From: an uncultured Lachnospiraceae bacterium
Lineage (GTDB): Bacteria > Bacillota > Clostridia > Lachnospirales > Lachnospiraceae
DNA length: 64,000 nucleotides
Assembly: GCA_948470335.1 (NCBI GenBank)
Contig: CAOKOL010000010.1
Location: forward strand, 1-64,000
Direction of reading: 5' to 3'
Under the pieces are notes generated by a model, which worked only from the letters and a program-made list of their open reading frames with translations, did no database searches and had not been told where the DNA came from. The position numbers and the translations under genes are program-made. Shown here piece after piece: positions 1-8,818 of the stretch (position 1 is its first letter; each line of letters starts with the position of its first letter).

Positions 1-577
1 TCATTCGGCTGGAAAATTCCATAAGGCTTAGGATAGCGTCAATCTTTTCGGCTATTGTTGTTTCAAGAGAGTAGGTATTTACTGTCGGTGCGGTAAAATC
101 ATCAAGCTGAGTGGGAATTTTCCGCTTTTTCTGCTTCGGCACAATAACATCACCCACGCCTAAATCAATACTGAACGGCGTTTTCGTATTTTTGATTCGT
201 GCCACAAGAGAAACTCCGATACCGGAATACTTCTTTGCAACGGCAATAGGATCAATGCCTTTAATCTCAAAATTCACAAAATCATTACCTGTGGGCGTTG
301 AGATGATTGTCTCTATTACAGTCTGTAGCTGTTCAGTAGTGTTGGGAACTTTCCGAAGAAGAAAATCTATATCTACCGTCACACGACTGTCAAAATCGGT
401 AATGGAATAAATGAACAATCCGCCTTTCAGCACAAGATTTTCCGCATATTGCGATTTTTCCAAACGACGCAAGAATTCCTCCTGACAGAAAAGTTGCAGA
501 CAAAGCTGATAGCTTCGTCCGCTTTCTTTTGCCTTGTTTTTCAATCTTGCAAGTACAGACGCAGCAGTATCAGCCAT
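1..577 (-). CDS. AbiEii/AbiGii-type nucleotidyltransferase toxin, C-terminus cut by window edge
   Basis: Reads from ATG at 577 down to position 2 without a stop (192 codons), so the 3' part lies outside the window. The N-terminal half has the nucleotidyltransferase signature of the AbiEii family: KGGLFIY, then about a dozen residues later R-V-T-V-D-I-D-F-L, with the paired Asp expected to bind metal; later TTIAEKIDAIL matches the conserved E-K segment of the family. AbiEii enzymes are the toxins of type IV toxin-antitoxin systems and add nucleotides to RNA targets; some act in abortive phage infection. Start and the antitoxin stop overlap (ATGGCTGA), so translation is probably coupled. Confidence 0.88.
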   Translation of the reverse strand, partial: MADTAASVLARLKNKAKESGRSYQLCLQLFCQEEFLRRLEKSQYAENLVLKGGLFIYSITDFDSRVTVDIDFLLRKVPNTTEQLQTVIETIISTPTGNDFVNFEIKGIDPIAVAKKYSGIGVSLVARIKNTKTPFSIDLGVGDVIVPKQKKRKIPTQLDDFTAPTVNTYSLETTIAEKIDAILSLMEFSSRM

Positions 578-1196
578 TGAGCAGTACCTCCATTACATTC
601 ATAACTTTCGTATACAGTTTCATTTCTTTTGCATATTTAGACAGGTTTGCAAGGTTCTTCTTTTCATCAGCAGCATAGGCATTGACAGCCTTATTGAAAA
701 TCTCATTATCAAGCTTAGTACGGTACTTAAAGCAATCGCATATGGTTCTCTCCCGGTCATACACCGGCAATGTTACACCATTGAAATTATCCATAGATTT
801 TCCGATTGTAAGAAAATCTTTTTGAATATAGTAAGCTTTCACTGGAAATTCTTCTATATTTTTTACTGCACGGGACGCTGTTCTCGGTACTGCAATCGAC
901 CATTCACGGGGAGAAAAATCGCTGTATTCGTAATGGCACAGGGCGGATTCCACGCAGATAATCCCCTGCGGAAGAAACTCATGTATGAACTGTTCCTCCG
1001 TTATGCCATTGCCTTGCGGAAGTTGATAAAATCCCCTTCTAATCCTTTCGATAACCCCTGCTTTGCAAAAAGCTGCTACCTCGTATTTATTTATCCCCTT
1101 ATCGGCAAAATCTGAAATTTTTGCAATACCACCGTTATTTTCAATTATATTTTGTACGATTTCTTTCTTATTCAAACAGATACCAACTTTCCGCAT
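570..1196 (-). CDS. AbiEi-type antitoxin / transcriptional regulator
   Basis: 208-residue protein directly upstream of the AbiEii toxin with an 8-bp overlap. The N-terminus (about residues 8-55) is a winged-helix segment containing GGIAKISDFADKGI and GVIERIRRGFYQL, the usual start of AbiEi antitoxins; the remainder (CVESALCHYEYSDFSP, then DRERTICDCFKYR) is the conserved AbiEi antitoxin body. In this family the protein represses its own operon and neutralises the nucleotidyltransferase without direct binding. The ATG at 1196 lies just downstream of a good promoter. Identity is firm at family level; the physiological trigger is unknown. Confidence 0.88.
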   Translation of the reverse strand: MRKVGICLNKKEIVQNIIENNGGIAKISDFADKGINKYEVAAFCKAGVIERIRRGFYQLPQGNGITEEQFIHEFLPQGIICVESALCHYEYSDFSPREWSIAVPRTASRAVKNIEEFPVKAYYIQKDFLTIGKSMDNFNGVTLPVYDRERTICDCFKYRTKLDNEIFNKAVNAYAADEKKNLANLSKYAKEMKLYTKVMNVMEVLLNG

Positions 1197-1222
1197 ACAA
1201 AAAATAAATAATGCATGTATTT

Positions 1223-1251
1223 ATTATAACGGATAGCTAGCAGAACTACAA
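1223..1251 (-). promoter_or_regulatory. Promoter of the abiE operon
   Basis: On the minus strand TTGTAG (1251-1246) and TATAAT (1228-1223) are separated by 17 bp, a near-consensus housekeeping promoter 27 bp upstream of the antitoxin start. The rest of 1197-1589 is AT-rich and gene-free; it holds a short direct repeat (AAGTAAATTCTA twice near 1365-1395) and the terminator at 1482-1526. Confidence 0.6.
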
Positions 1252-1481
1252 CAACTAAACGCAGATATTTTTCTAAATTTGCATGTTAAAAGCATATAGG
1301 TTTAATTTTGGATTTCACCAAAATTCAATTATATACCCATTTTCCAAAAAATTGCTTAATTGCAAAAGTAAATTCTAATGCAGAAGTAAATTCTACCGGT
1401 CATATTAGATTTTTATGAAGATTTAAATGCTGTTCTGCCTGACAGCAGATTCTTTGCCTGGGTTTAAGGGTCACAACATAA

Positions 1482-1526
1482 CAAAAGGATACGGTGCAGC
1501 CCCTTTTACAGAGTTGCACCGTACCC
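1482..1526 (-). terminator. Terminator of the peptide-scavenging operon
   Basis: About 60 bp after the stop of the last M19 gene the minus strand forms a 12-bp stem (ACGGTGCA paired with TGCACCGT plus flanking GC pairs) followed by TTTTGTT, an intrinsic terminator. Confidence 0.75.
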
Positions 1527-1589
1527 TACATAAAAACATCCTTATCTGGCAACGGCAAACTATGCCCCGCCTTGATTTTTCATTCTGCT

Positions 1590-2807
1590 CTACGCCCACA
1601 CTTCCCGCAGCACCCGAACCGCATTGCCGCCGATCACCTTTGCAATCTCCTCGTCGGTATACCCGTGCCGGATCAGCCATCTGGGAATGTTCCAACTGGC
1701 CTCCGTGGGATTTTCCAGATATTTCACAAAAGGCACCTCTTTATATTCCGTCTGACTTTTGGAGGTTTCGCCGGTGGACAGTGCCGCCGTAAAGGCATGG
1801 TGCAGGCCCACATGGTCCCCGTACATACAGTCCGCGCCGAAGCCCACATGGTCGATGCCCACCAGATCCTTCACATACTCAAAATGTTCCATAAAACTGT
1901 CGATATCGTGTGTCATACGTGTTTTTGACATGGTGGTATGGGGCGCCGCCTCGATGCCGATCACGCCGCCTTTTTCGGCAATGGCCTTAATCAGCCGGTC
2001 CCCGGCCATCCGCTTGATATCCCATACCCCCTTCGCCCCCACGTGAGAGGCGATCACCGGTTTGGAGGAATACATTACGGCGTCATAAGCCGTCTGCTGG
2101 CCGCAGTGGGACACGTCCAGCAGCATTCCCACTTTGTTCATCCGCTCCACGCATTTCCGGCCGAACCGGGTCAGGCCGCCGTCATGGTCTTCTTTCAGGC
2201 CGCTGCCCAGGGCATTGCTCTCCGAGTAGGTGATGCCCATCTGCCGTATGCCAAGGCCATACAGAATATCAATCCGGTCCACCTCGTTCTCGATGGGCGC
2301 CGCCCCTTCAATGACAAACACGCAGGCGATTTTTCCGGCCCTTTTTGCCTCAAAAATATCCTCCACAGTCTTACAGTGTACCATAAAGTCCTGATGGGCG
2401 ATATCACACAGACGCATACCCAGATCATGAATGATATCAATCCATTTCCACCCTTCGGGACTGGAAATGATGTTGGTGCCGTCCATCATATTGTCAAAAA
2501 TACAGTCGATATCGGACCAGGACAGGGCTTCATAGCCGCAGCGGTCACGGCCCGTACGCATGGCGTCAAACAGCGGCTCACAGCCGGTCATGTCCCGTGT
2601 GGTAAAATCAGGGTGATCGTGAAGGCTGATATAGGGATACCGCTCCAGCAGACGGGCCAGACGGGCCTCCTGCTCCCCGGAAAGGGGAAGCACATGCCGC
2701 CCCGCCCAGTCCCAGTCCGCCCAGTCGATCACCTTAAAATCTTTTCCCGGCTCCAGATACTGATATGCTTCGTAGGGTTTATACCCTTTTTTCTGACAAT
2801 GATTCAT
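1590..2807 (-). CDS. Membrane dipeptidase-like peptidase, family M19 (copy 2)
   Basis: 405-residue zinc dipeptidase of the renal dipeptidase (M19) family, which cleaves dipeptides and tolerates a D-residue at the C-terminal position. Visible metal-site segments: SLHDHPDF near the N-terminus, VIEGAAPIEN (bridging Glu), LLDVSHCG and IASHVGAKG (two His). The first motif reads HDH rather than leaving only the classical H-x-D, so the first metal may be held by H-x-H. No signal peptide, so it probably acts in the cytosol. It is the last gene of the opp operon and is strongly similar over its length to the gene just upstream (2910-4130), a tandem duplication. It likely hydrolyses imported (D-amino-acid-containing) dipeptides. 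Confidence 0.85.
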   Translation of the reverse strand: MNHCQKKGYKPYEAYQYLEPGKDFKVIDWADWDWAGRHVLPLSGEQEARLARLLERYPYISLHDHPDFTTRDMTGCEPLFDAMRTGRDRCGYEALSWSDIDCIFDNMMDGTNIISSPEGWKWIDIIHDLGMRLCDIAHQDFMVHCKTVEDIFEAKRAGKIACVFVIEGAAPIENEVDRIDILYGLGIRQMGITYSESNALGSGLKEDHDGGLTRFGRKCVERMNKVGMLLDVSHCGQQTAYDAVMYSSKPVIASHVGAKGVWDIKRMAGDRLIKAIAEKGGVIGIEAAPHTTMSKTRMTHDIDSFMEHFEYVKDLVGIDHVGFGADCMYGDHVGLHHAFTAALSTGETSKSQTEYKEVPFVKYLENPTEASWNIPRWLIRHGYTDEEIAKVIGGNAVRVLREVWA

Positions 2808-2909
2808 CCTGCCCTCCCGTCCGGAGTCTTCGTCCGAAGCCCTGCCCGAAATTCCTCTCCAGGGTTCTTTCCGAAGCCTCCCCCTTTCCGATCCGTACTG
2901 CCGCCTGTT

Positions 2910-4130
2910 CTAATTCGCCCAGACTTCCCGCAGCACCCGGATTGCGTTTCCGCCGATCACCTTGGCGATCTCTTCTTCTTTATAATCATGCTTAATCAGC
3001 CAGCGCACAATATTCCAACTGGCTTCGGTGGGATTTTCCAGTCCCCATACGAAAGGAACTTCCTCATAGGAATTCTGGCTCTTTGCCGTCTCTCCGGTGG
3101 ACAGCGCCGCCGCAAAGGCATGATGTACCCCCACATGGTCGCCGTACAGACAGTCTACGCCAAAGCCTACGTGATCAATGCCCACCAGATTTTTCACATA
3201 CTCAAAATGTTCCATCACACTGTCCAGATCGTGGGTCATTTTGGTTCCGGACATGGTGGTGTGCGGTGCGGACTCGATGCCCACGACGCCGCCCTGTGCG
3301 CCCACCGCTTTCAGCAGTTCGTCCCCGGCCATCCGCTTGATGTCCCAGACGCCTTTTGCACCCACATGGCTCATAATAATGGGTTTTTTGGAATACATCA
3401 CCGCGTCATACCCCGTCTTCTGACCGCAGTGGGACACATCCAGCAGCATTCCCACCTTATTCATCCGCTCCACGCAGCGCTGGCCGAACTTGGTCAGGCC
3501 GCCGTCGAAATCCTCTTTCATGCCGTTGCCCAGGGCATTGCTCTCCGAGTAGGTCACGCCCAACTGGCGCACGCCCAGGCCGTACAGAATGTCGATCCGG
3601 TCCACCTCGTTCTCAATGCATGCGGCTCCCTCGACGGCCGCCACCCACGCGATCTTTCCCGCTTTCTTGGCCTCGAAGATATCCTCCACCGTTCTGCAGT
3701 GAATCAGAAAATCCTGGTGGGCGATATCGCACAGACGCATACCCAGATCATGAATGATATCGATCCATTTCCATCCGCCGGGGCTGGAAATAATATTCAC
3801 GCCGTCCAGCATATTGTCAAATACACAGTCGATGTTGGAGTAGGCCAGCGCTTCATAGCCGGTCACTGCCCGTCCCTGCCGCATGGAATCATAAATATGG
3901 TCGATGCTGCTCATATCTTTGGGATAAAAAGTGGGATGGTCATGAAGGCTTAAATAGGGATATTTTTCAAAAATCTCCTTTGCCATGGCTTCCTGCTCCC
4001 CGGAGAGCTCCACGATATGATGTCCGGACCAGTCCCAGTCCTCCCACTCAAATTCTTTATAATCTTTTCCGGCTTCCAGATAAGAATAAGATTTGTAACC
4101 TTTGTATGCCGGTTTTTTGGTCAGTTCCAT
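2910..4130 (-). CDS. Membrane dipeptidase-like peptidase, family M19 (copy 1)
   Basis: 406 residues from ATG 4130, which is preceded by AGGAGG; an upstream in-frame ATG at 4169 has no ribosome binding site and would add residues absent from the paralogue. Same motifs as the neighbouring copy: SLHDHPTF, AVEGAACIEN, LLDVSHCG, MSHVGAKG, and the GIDHVGFGVD segment. No secretion signal. The two copies keep all metal ligands but differ around the entry of the active site (for example MSHVG against ASHVG, and the regions after DHPxF), so they may have different dipeptide preferences. Both follow the solute-binding protein gene in one operon. Confidence 0.86.
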   Translation of the reverse strand: MELTKKPAYKGYKSYSYLEAGKDYKEFEWEDWDWSGHHIVELSGEQEAMAKEIFEKYPYLSLHDHPTFYPKDMSSIDHIYDSMRQGRAVTGYEALAYSNIDCVFDNMLDGVNIISSPGGWKWIDIIHDLGMRLCDIAHQDFLIHCRTVEDIFEAKKAGKIAWVAAVEGAACIENEVDRIDILYGLGVRQLGVTYSESNALGNGMKEDFDGGLTKFGQRCVERMNKVGMLLDVSHCGQKTGYDAVMYSKKPIIMSHVGAKGVWDIKRMAGDELLKAVGAQGGVVGIESAPHTTMSGTKMTHDLDSVMEHFEYVKNLVGIDHVGFGVDCLYGDHVGVHHAFAAALSTGETAKSQNSYEEVPFVWGLENPTEASWNIVRWLIKHDYKEEEIAKVIGGNAIRVLREVWAN

Positions 4131-4169
4131 GTTCAGATTTCCTCCTGCTCTTTGTCCATATTTTTTCAT

Positions 4170-4219
4170 AAAACCGGCGCAGCGGACGTCCCGTTTTTAC
4201 CGGGCAGTCCATGCGCCGG
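4170..4219 (-). terminator. Hairpin between the solute-binding protein gene and the M19 genes
   Basis: On the minus strand CCGGCGCA (4219-4212) pairs with TGCGCCGG (4181-4174); GGAC/GTCC and CCCG/CGGG nest inside, and TTTT follows. It sits directly after the solute-binding protein gene and before the M19 gene, so it is likely a partial terminator or mRNA-stabilising hairpin that raises binding-protein expression over the downstream enzymes. Confidence 0.55.
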
Positions 4220-4237
4220 CCCTGTTCAACCGTTCTG

Positions 4238-5929
4238 TTATTTTGCGTACACGTTTACGAAATTAGGGCAGTCCATGTAACCATAATTGCCGGGACAGAT
4301 CGCCCATCCGCCAAACTTCGTGGTGTTTGTCACATATGTATTGTTGGGCACCAGCAGATGACAGGTAGGCAGGTTTTCTACAAACCAGGTCTGCCACTGA
4401 TCCAGCATCTCCACCCGCTTCTCATAATCAGTCTCGCCCTGCATGGCCAGCAGCAGGTCTTCCTGCTCCTGACTGTTAAATTCCATAAAGTTCAGGGTCT
4501 GGCCGATGCCAAAGCAGGTCAGCAGTGTGGTGTCCACGTCGTCAATGGTTCCCCAACTGGAATAGCTGATATCATATTTATGGCCCTGGGTAACATTTGC
4601 GGAGAAAGTTGCGGCGTCCACGGGCTGCAGTACCAGCTCAATGCCTGCTTCCTTCATTCCTGCCTGCAGGATGGACATGACGCCGTCCACGTTCGCCAGC
4701 GTACTCTTGTACATAATGGTAAAGCTCAGCTTCTTTCCGTCGGCGGTTTCACGGATGCCGTCTCCGTCCGTATCCTTGTAGCCGGCTTCTTCCAGAAGCG
4801 TTCCTGCCGCCGCCGTGTCATAGGCAGGCTGGGTAATATTCGATTTGACAAACTCCGTATATACCGGGCTGATCGGCGTTTCCATCGCGGTAGCGGCTCC
4901 TGCAAACGCCACGTTCACCAGGGCGTCCCGGTTCACGCACATAGCGATGGCCTGGCGGATTTTCACCTCTGTCAGCAGATCATTGGTCTGAGAAAAACTG
5001 ATAAAGGCATAACCCAGAGAAGGAACGGACTCAATTAAATATTCGGGATTGTTCTGTAACTGCGTCACGGAAGATGCGCTTAAAAAGTTGGCGCATACAT
5101 CCACCTCGCCGTTTTGCAACGCCAGAATCATGGCATTTTCATCGGTGTATACCCGGAATACAATCTCATCCAGCAATGCGCCCTGGCCGTCATTTTCCAG
5201 CGTAAAATACGGATTGCGGCTTAATACCACATACTCGCCGTCCACCCACTCGCTGACATAATAAGGGCCGTAGCCTGCGCCGCTGTAATCATAGGTGGTG
5301 GGGTCCTCAACGGATTCCCACTCGCTTTTTCTCATAATCGGAATCCAGTAGCCGGCTCCGTTCCAGAAATTCACATTTCCGGAGGTCAGATGGAACTCAA
5401 CGGTACGCTCATCCACCACTTTTGACGCCTCAAAATCCACCAGCGCAAAATAGCTGTCAAAAAATCCGATGTGATGGGAGGTGCCGTATTCGGCAGTAAA
5501 CAGCAGATCGTCGGCGCTTACCGGGGTTCCGTCATTCCAGCAGAGCCCCTCTTTCATGGTAATGGTCCATACGGTACAGTCCTCATTGACCTGAACCGGC
5601 TCATTCAGATAGTCATATTTGACGCCGTTTTCATCCATGGCCACAAAATGAGGACAAACCAGCTCCATAATGGTGGCGGAATTCAAGTCATTCTGGCACC
5701 ATACGTTTTCGCTGATCGGGGCGGAATTTAAGCCCACGTTAATGGTGCCTCCCTTTTTGGGGGTTCCCGCCTCGCCCTGAGACTCCGTGCCATCCTTCGC
5801 TTCCGTCTCACCGCCGGCCGCCGTGCCGCCGGCTGCGCCGGTCTGTGCCGGCTTGTCTTCGCTGCCGCCGCAGGCTGTCAGAGACAGCACAAGCATAAGG
5901 GCAAGCGTCAAAGAAAGTAATTTTTTCAT
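4238..5929 (-). CDS. ABC transporter solute-binding lipoprotein, family 5 (peptide type)
   Basis: 563 residues from ATG 5929, chosen because AGGAG lies 7-12 bases upstream; a longer frame to 5968 runs into a repeat element. The N-terminus is a lipoprotein signal: MKKLLSLTLALMLVLSLTAC with the lipid-modified Cys followed by a Gly/Glu-rich linker. The body has family-5 features such as WTITMKEGLCWNDGTPVSADD and RQAIAMCVNRDALV. It is the extracytoplasmic receptor for the oppBCDF-type permease encoded upstream. Substrate is not readable from sequence; the adjacent D-aminoacylase and M19 dipeptidases suggest acylated or D-amino-acid-containing peptides. Confidence 0.9.
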   Translation of the reverse strand: MKKLLSLTLALMLVLSLTACGGSEDKPAQTGAAGGTAAGGETEAKDGTESQGEAGTPKKGGTINVGLNSAPISENVWCQNDLNSATIMELVCPHFVAMDENGVKYDYLNEPVQVNEDCTVWTITMKEGLCWNDGTPVSADDLLFTAEYGTSHHIGFFDSYFALVDFEASKVVDERTVEFHLTSGNVNFWNGAGYWIPIMRKSEWESVEDPTTYDYSGAGYGPYYVSEWVDGEYVVLSRNPYFTLENDGQGALLDEIVFRVYTDENAMILALQNGEVDVCANFLSASSVTQLQNNPEYLIESVPSLGYAFISFSQTNDLLTEVKIRQAIAMCVNRDALVNVAFAGAATAMETPISPVYTEFVKSNITQPAYDTAAAGTLLEEAGYKDTDGDGIRETADGKKLSFTIMYKSTLANVDGVMSILQAGMKEAGIELVLQPVDAATFSANVTQGHKYDISYSSWGTIDDVDTTLLTCFGIGQTLNFMEFNSQEQEDLLLAMQGETDYEKRVEMLDQWQTWFVENLPTCHLLVPNNTYVTNTTKFGGWAICPGNYGYMDCPNFVNVYAK

Positions 5930-6308
5930 CCTAGTCTCTCCTTTCCAGTTCCGCAGCTCCCCTCCCAAGTCCCCTTAAACTGGGAGAATTTCCAGCCACT
6001 AAAGTGTCTGTAAATCCCTCCCGGGGCTTGCTATGAGCACTTAGCCTCTGTCTTTTAGGGGCTTACGTGCGATGCATACAAAATTGTTAGCGGGTGTCTT
6101 TTAGCCGCTTACTATTTTGTAGTCCGGTCCGCTGCTGTTTTCATGGTTAGATTATGATCGTCCGTTCCGGCAAACCGCATCACCGGTCCATTTTGCCGGA
6201 TGCCGCATCATATGAAAAACAGCGGGCAAAACGGCTCTGCCCCGTCCTGTTATTTCCTGATTCAAACAGATTCTTCATCTTCTGGATTCTTTTTTTGCGT
6301 TTCCCGGA
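5930..6308 (-). repeat. Long palindromic repeat element in the operon spacer
   Basis: This 379-bp spacer holds no gene. From 5947 to about 6030 it matches the 107-bp repeat found three times at 26895-27214 (AGTTCCGC, CCTCCCAAG, CTGGGAG, TTTCCAGCCACTAA, GTGTCTGTAAATC, GGGGCTTG). The repeat's end (CGGTCCG, GCTG, TTTT) reappears only at 6125-6143, so this copy carries about 94 extra bases. The extra part forms further hairpins, including TACAAAAT...ATTTTGTA around AGCGG/CCGCT, and two TCTTTTAG-type direct repeats. The rest (6150-6308) is unremarkable. Confidence 0.7.
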
Positions 6309-7928
6309 TTACCCCTGTTCGTTCTTTTTCAGCGCCCGCCCCGCAAAGGTTTTCAAAAGCTGCCCGTCCTTTAATTCCACCTTTCCGTTGCAGAGCACCA
6401 GGTCGCAGCCCGTAGCGTTCATCTGGGGCGTTTTATAATGCATCTGGTCCATTTCCGGATACCGGTAATTGGGCAGGTCGATCACCGCCACGTCCGCATA
6501 ACAGCCCTCCTGCAGCCGCCCTCTGTGATAAATGCCGAAATGATCCGCCACCATGCTTGTGTTTCGTCTGACAATTTCCTCGTAGGGCACGCCTTTTTTC
6601 AGATACATCTGGGTGAAAATGGCAAACCCGCCCCGGCGCCGGATCTCGTACCAGTCGTAAGGGTCCTCAGGATCGCCCATAATGGTGTCGCTGCCCACGG
6701 ACACATAGGGATTGTTCACAATGGATTCACAGTGGTCAATAAATTTGCTCGGCACCTTTGCCGCAGGCGCATTCAGCCAGAACACATAATTTTTATCGTC
6801 CGCCATCAGATCCAGCATACAGTCATCCTCGTCAATGCCTCTTTCTTTGGCGATATCTCTGACAGAGCGGTTTTCCAGATGAGGGTCCTCGGAATTGACG
6901 ATGTATATTTTATCCTTCGGGCCTTCCATCGTATAGTTGTCTTTCTTAATCATTTCCCGGCCTTCCGGGGTGTGAAGGGCCCGCTTCACGCCTTCGATGC
7001 CCTGGCTGAACAGCTCGTCGCTTAAAGCCATGGTAAACAGCAGCATCCGCTCCTTTCCGGTGCAGTGGCCCACGCTGTCGGGAATCACGTCAATCCGGGC
7101 TCTGACCCCTTCTTCCTCAATGGCCTTTAATGCGATGTCATAGGCTTCCGGCACGGCGGAGGCCAGATGAGAAATCTGAATCTTCGCGCCGGTGCGCCGT
7201 CCCACCTCGCAGAACTCCGCAGTGGATTCCGGAATACCGATCTGGTGGCGCAGATGTGCCGCCGCAACTCCGTCATACCGCTTGATCTGGCGAACCACGT
7301 CGCACAGCTCGTCCATGGAAGCATAGCGGCTGGGCACATAGTCCAGGCCAAAGGATATTCCAAAGGCGCCCTGATCCATGTTATGGCGGATGATCGTTTC
7401 AATCTGGGCCTGTTCCAGCTCATCCGGCTTTCTGTTGTAAGCGCCGTGCATCACATACTGCCGGATGCTGCCGTGGCCCAGCAGGGTGACGAAATTGCAG
7501 TTTGTGCCGGCACCGGCCACCGCTTGGCAGTAACCGGCAAAATCATGCCAGTCCGGCCATTCCTCCAGATAACGCCTGTACTGCTTTAAGCCCACCAGGC
7601 CGTTGCCCAGATAATAATCCAGTATCTCTTTCTTATGGCCCGGCACAATGCTGTGGCTGCAATTGCCGTTGACCAGCGTAGTCACGCCCTGACGGATATA
7701 GGACTCGTAACGCCCGTCGTCAAAACAGTACCATTCTTCATGAACATGAGGGTCGATCAGGCCGGGAATCACATATTTTCCCGCCGCATCATAAACCTCC
7801 TTCGCCTCCCCGGCAAGCTCCGGCCCGATACGGACAACCCGGTCCCCCTTCACGGCCACATCCGCTTTCACGGCCGGCTTCCCGGTTCCGTCGATTACCA
7901 TGCCGTTTCGAATCAAAAAATCATACAT
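6309..7928 (-). CDS. N-acyl-D-amino-acid deacylase family amidohydrolase
   Basis: 539 residues. ATG 7928 is preferred (AAGGAG, 8-base spacing) over an in-frame GTG at 7937 that overlaps this site. The start VIDGTGKPAVKADVAVKGDRV and VIPGLIDPHVHEEW show the amidohydrolase metal H-x-H; LVNGNCSHSI, LLGHGSIRQYVM and ISHLAS are typical of D-aminoacylases, and VGSDTIMGDPE supplies the catalytic Asp. The family hydrolyses N-acyl-D-amino acids to D-amino acids and a carboxylate; related members act on D-hydantoins or D-glutamyl compounds. No signal peptide: acts on imported substrate. Lies between the permease and binding-protein genes of the opp operon. Confidence 0.86.
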   Translation of the reverse strand: MYDFLIRNGMVIDGTGKPAVKADVAVKGDRVVRIGPELAGEAKEVYDAAGKYVIPGLIDPHVHEEWYCFDDGRYESYIRQGVTTLVNGNCSHSIVPGHKKEILDYYLGNGLVGLKQYRRYLEEWPDWHDFAGYCQAVAGAGTNCNFVTLLGHGSIRQYVMHGAYNRKPDELEQAQIETIIRHNMDQGAFGISFGLDYVPSRYASMDELCDVVRQIKRYDGVAAAHLRHQIGIPESTAEFCEVGRRTGAKIQISHLASAVPEAYDIALKAIEEEGVRARIDVIPDSVGHCTGKERMLLFTMALSDELFSQGIEGVKRALHTPEGREMIKKDNYTMEGPKDKIYIVNSEDPHLENRSVRDIAKERGIDEDDCMLDLMADDKNYVFWLNAPAAKVPSKFIDHCESIVNNPYVSVGSDTIMGDPEDPYDWYEIRRRGGFAIFTQMYLKKGVPYEEIVRRNTSMVADHFGIYHRGRLQEGCYADVAVIDLPNYRYPEMDQMHYKTPQMNATGCDLVLCNGKVELKDGQLLKTFAGRALKKNEQG

Positions 7929-7941
7929 ACTTCTCACTCCT

Positions 7942-7961
7942 TATTAGAGTTCCGCAACTCC
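7942..7961 (-). repeat. Short fragment of the palindromic repeat family
   Basis: TATTAGAGTTCCGCAACT at 7942-7959 is identical to 26891-26908, the edge of the 107-bp tandem repeat. As there, it lies just upstream of the ribosome binding site of the following gene. Read on the minus strand, AGTTGCGGAACT is itself a small hairpin. Confidence 0.6.
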
Positions 7962-7969
7962 TTTTTTAT

Positions 7970-8815
7970 TTACTCTCTCCCTTTCGGATTCAGGCAGTCA
8001 TTCAGCGCTGTTCCGAACAGATTAAAGCAGACCACGTATACCACGATGCACAGGCTTGGAATCAGCCACCACCACCAGGGATTGGGGCTGCTGATAACGG
8101 CGTTCTGGCTCCATGCCTGTTTCAAAATGGTTCCCCAGCTCCAGGTGGTAGGGTCCCCCAGGCCCAGAAAGCTTAAGCTGGCTTCCGTCAGAACGGCGGA
8201 GGCCATGACCAGGGTCATGTTTACCAGCACGGGGCCGGAAGCGTTAATCAGCACATGGCGGTACAGAATCCGTCCCGGCGGAATGCCCAGGCAGGTGGCC
8301 GCTTCAATATACTGCATCTCCCGGATTTTCAGCGTGCTGTTTTTCGTCACTCTGGCCAACTGGGGCCAGGAGAACACGCCCAGAATCAGCGCCACGTTCG
8401 TTATGGAAGTTCCCATAATGGCCGCTACGATAATCATCAGCGGCAGCATGGGCAGCGTCATGAAAATGTCAATCATGCCGTCGATGCACTCTCTGACCCA
8501 TCCGTTTGCATAGCCGCACACCAGCCCCAGCGGAATGCCGATCACCCCTGCAATCAGCATGGCCAGAATGGATACGTAAAGGGATGTCTGTGCCCCCCAG
8601 ACCAGCTCCGCAAAAATATCCAGCCCCAGATTATCGGTTCCCAGCCAGTGAAGGGCGCTGGGCGCCATCAGAATATCATTGGTATACCCCTCCGGTTTCG
8701 GAATGACCAGCGTTCCCGCCATCCCGATTACCACGATCAGCAGCACGCCGGCAAACCCGATCATGCCGTTTTTGTTTCGGACAAAATAATAGAGAAATCC
8801 TTTGCGTTTTTTCAT
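7970..8815 (-). CDS. Peptide ABC transporter permease, DppC/OppC type
   Basis: 281 residues with a cytoplasmic N-terminus (MKKRKGFLYYFVRNKNG), a first membrane span at about 18-38, and five further spans. The EAA loop GVFSWPQLARVTKNSTLKIREMQYIEAATCLG is split here as WPQLARVTKN and EAATCLGIPPGRILYRHVL; it contacts the ATPase subunits. The extracytoplasmic loop with LGTDNLGLDIFAELVWG is diagnostic for OppC/DppC. Pairs with the permease encoded just upstream (TAAGCCATG junction, 3-bp spacing). Confidence 0.93.
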   Translation of the reverse strand: MKKRKGFLYYFVRNKNGMIGFAGVLLIVVIGMAGTLVIPKPEGYTNDILMAPSALHWLGTDNLGLDIFAELVWGAQTSLYVSILAMLIAGVIGIPLGLVCGYANGWVRECIDGMIDIFMTLPMLPLMIIVAAIMGTSITNVALILGVFSWPQLARVTKNSTLKIREMQYIEAATCLGIPPGRILYRHVLINASGPVLVNMTLVMASAVLTEASLSFLGLGDPTTWSWGTILKQAWSQNAVISSPNPWWWWLIPSLCIVVYVVCFNLFGTALNDCLNPKGRE

Positions 8816-8818
8816 GGC

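Noticed and set aside
1938-3953. Long plus-strand open frame (671 codons) opposite the two M19 genes
   Set aside because: Antisense shadow: spans both M19 genes and the spacer, no ribosome binding site, His/Pro/Arg-rich composition, while the minus-strand frames carry clear enzyme motifs.
4238-5968. Start codon of the solute-binding protein at 5968
   Set aside because: The extra 13 residues derive from the repeat element; ATG 5929 has a good ribosome binding site and begins the lipoprotein signal.
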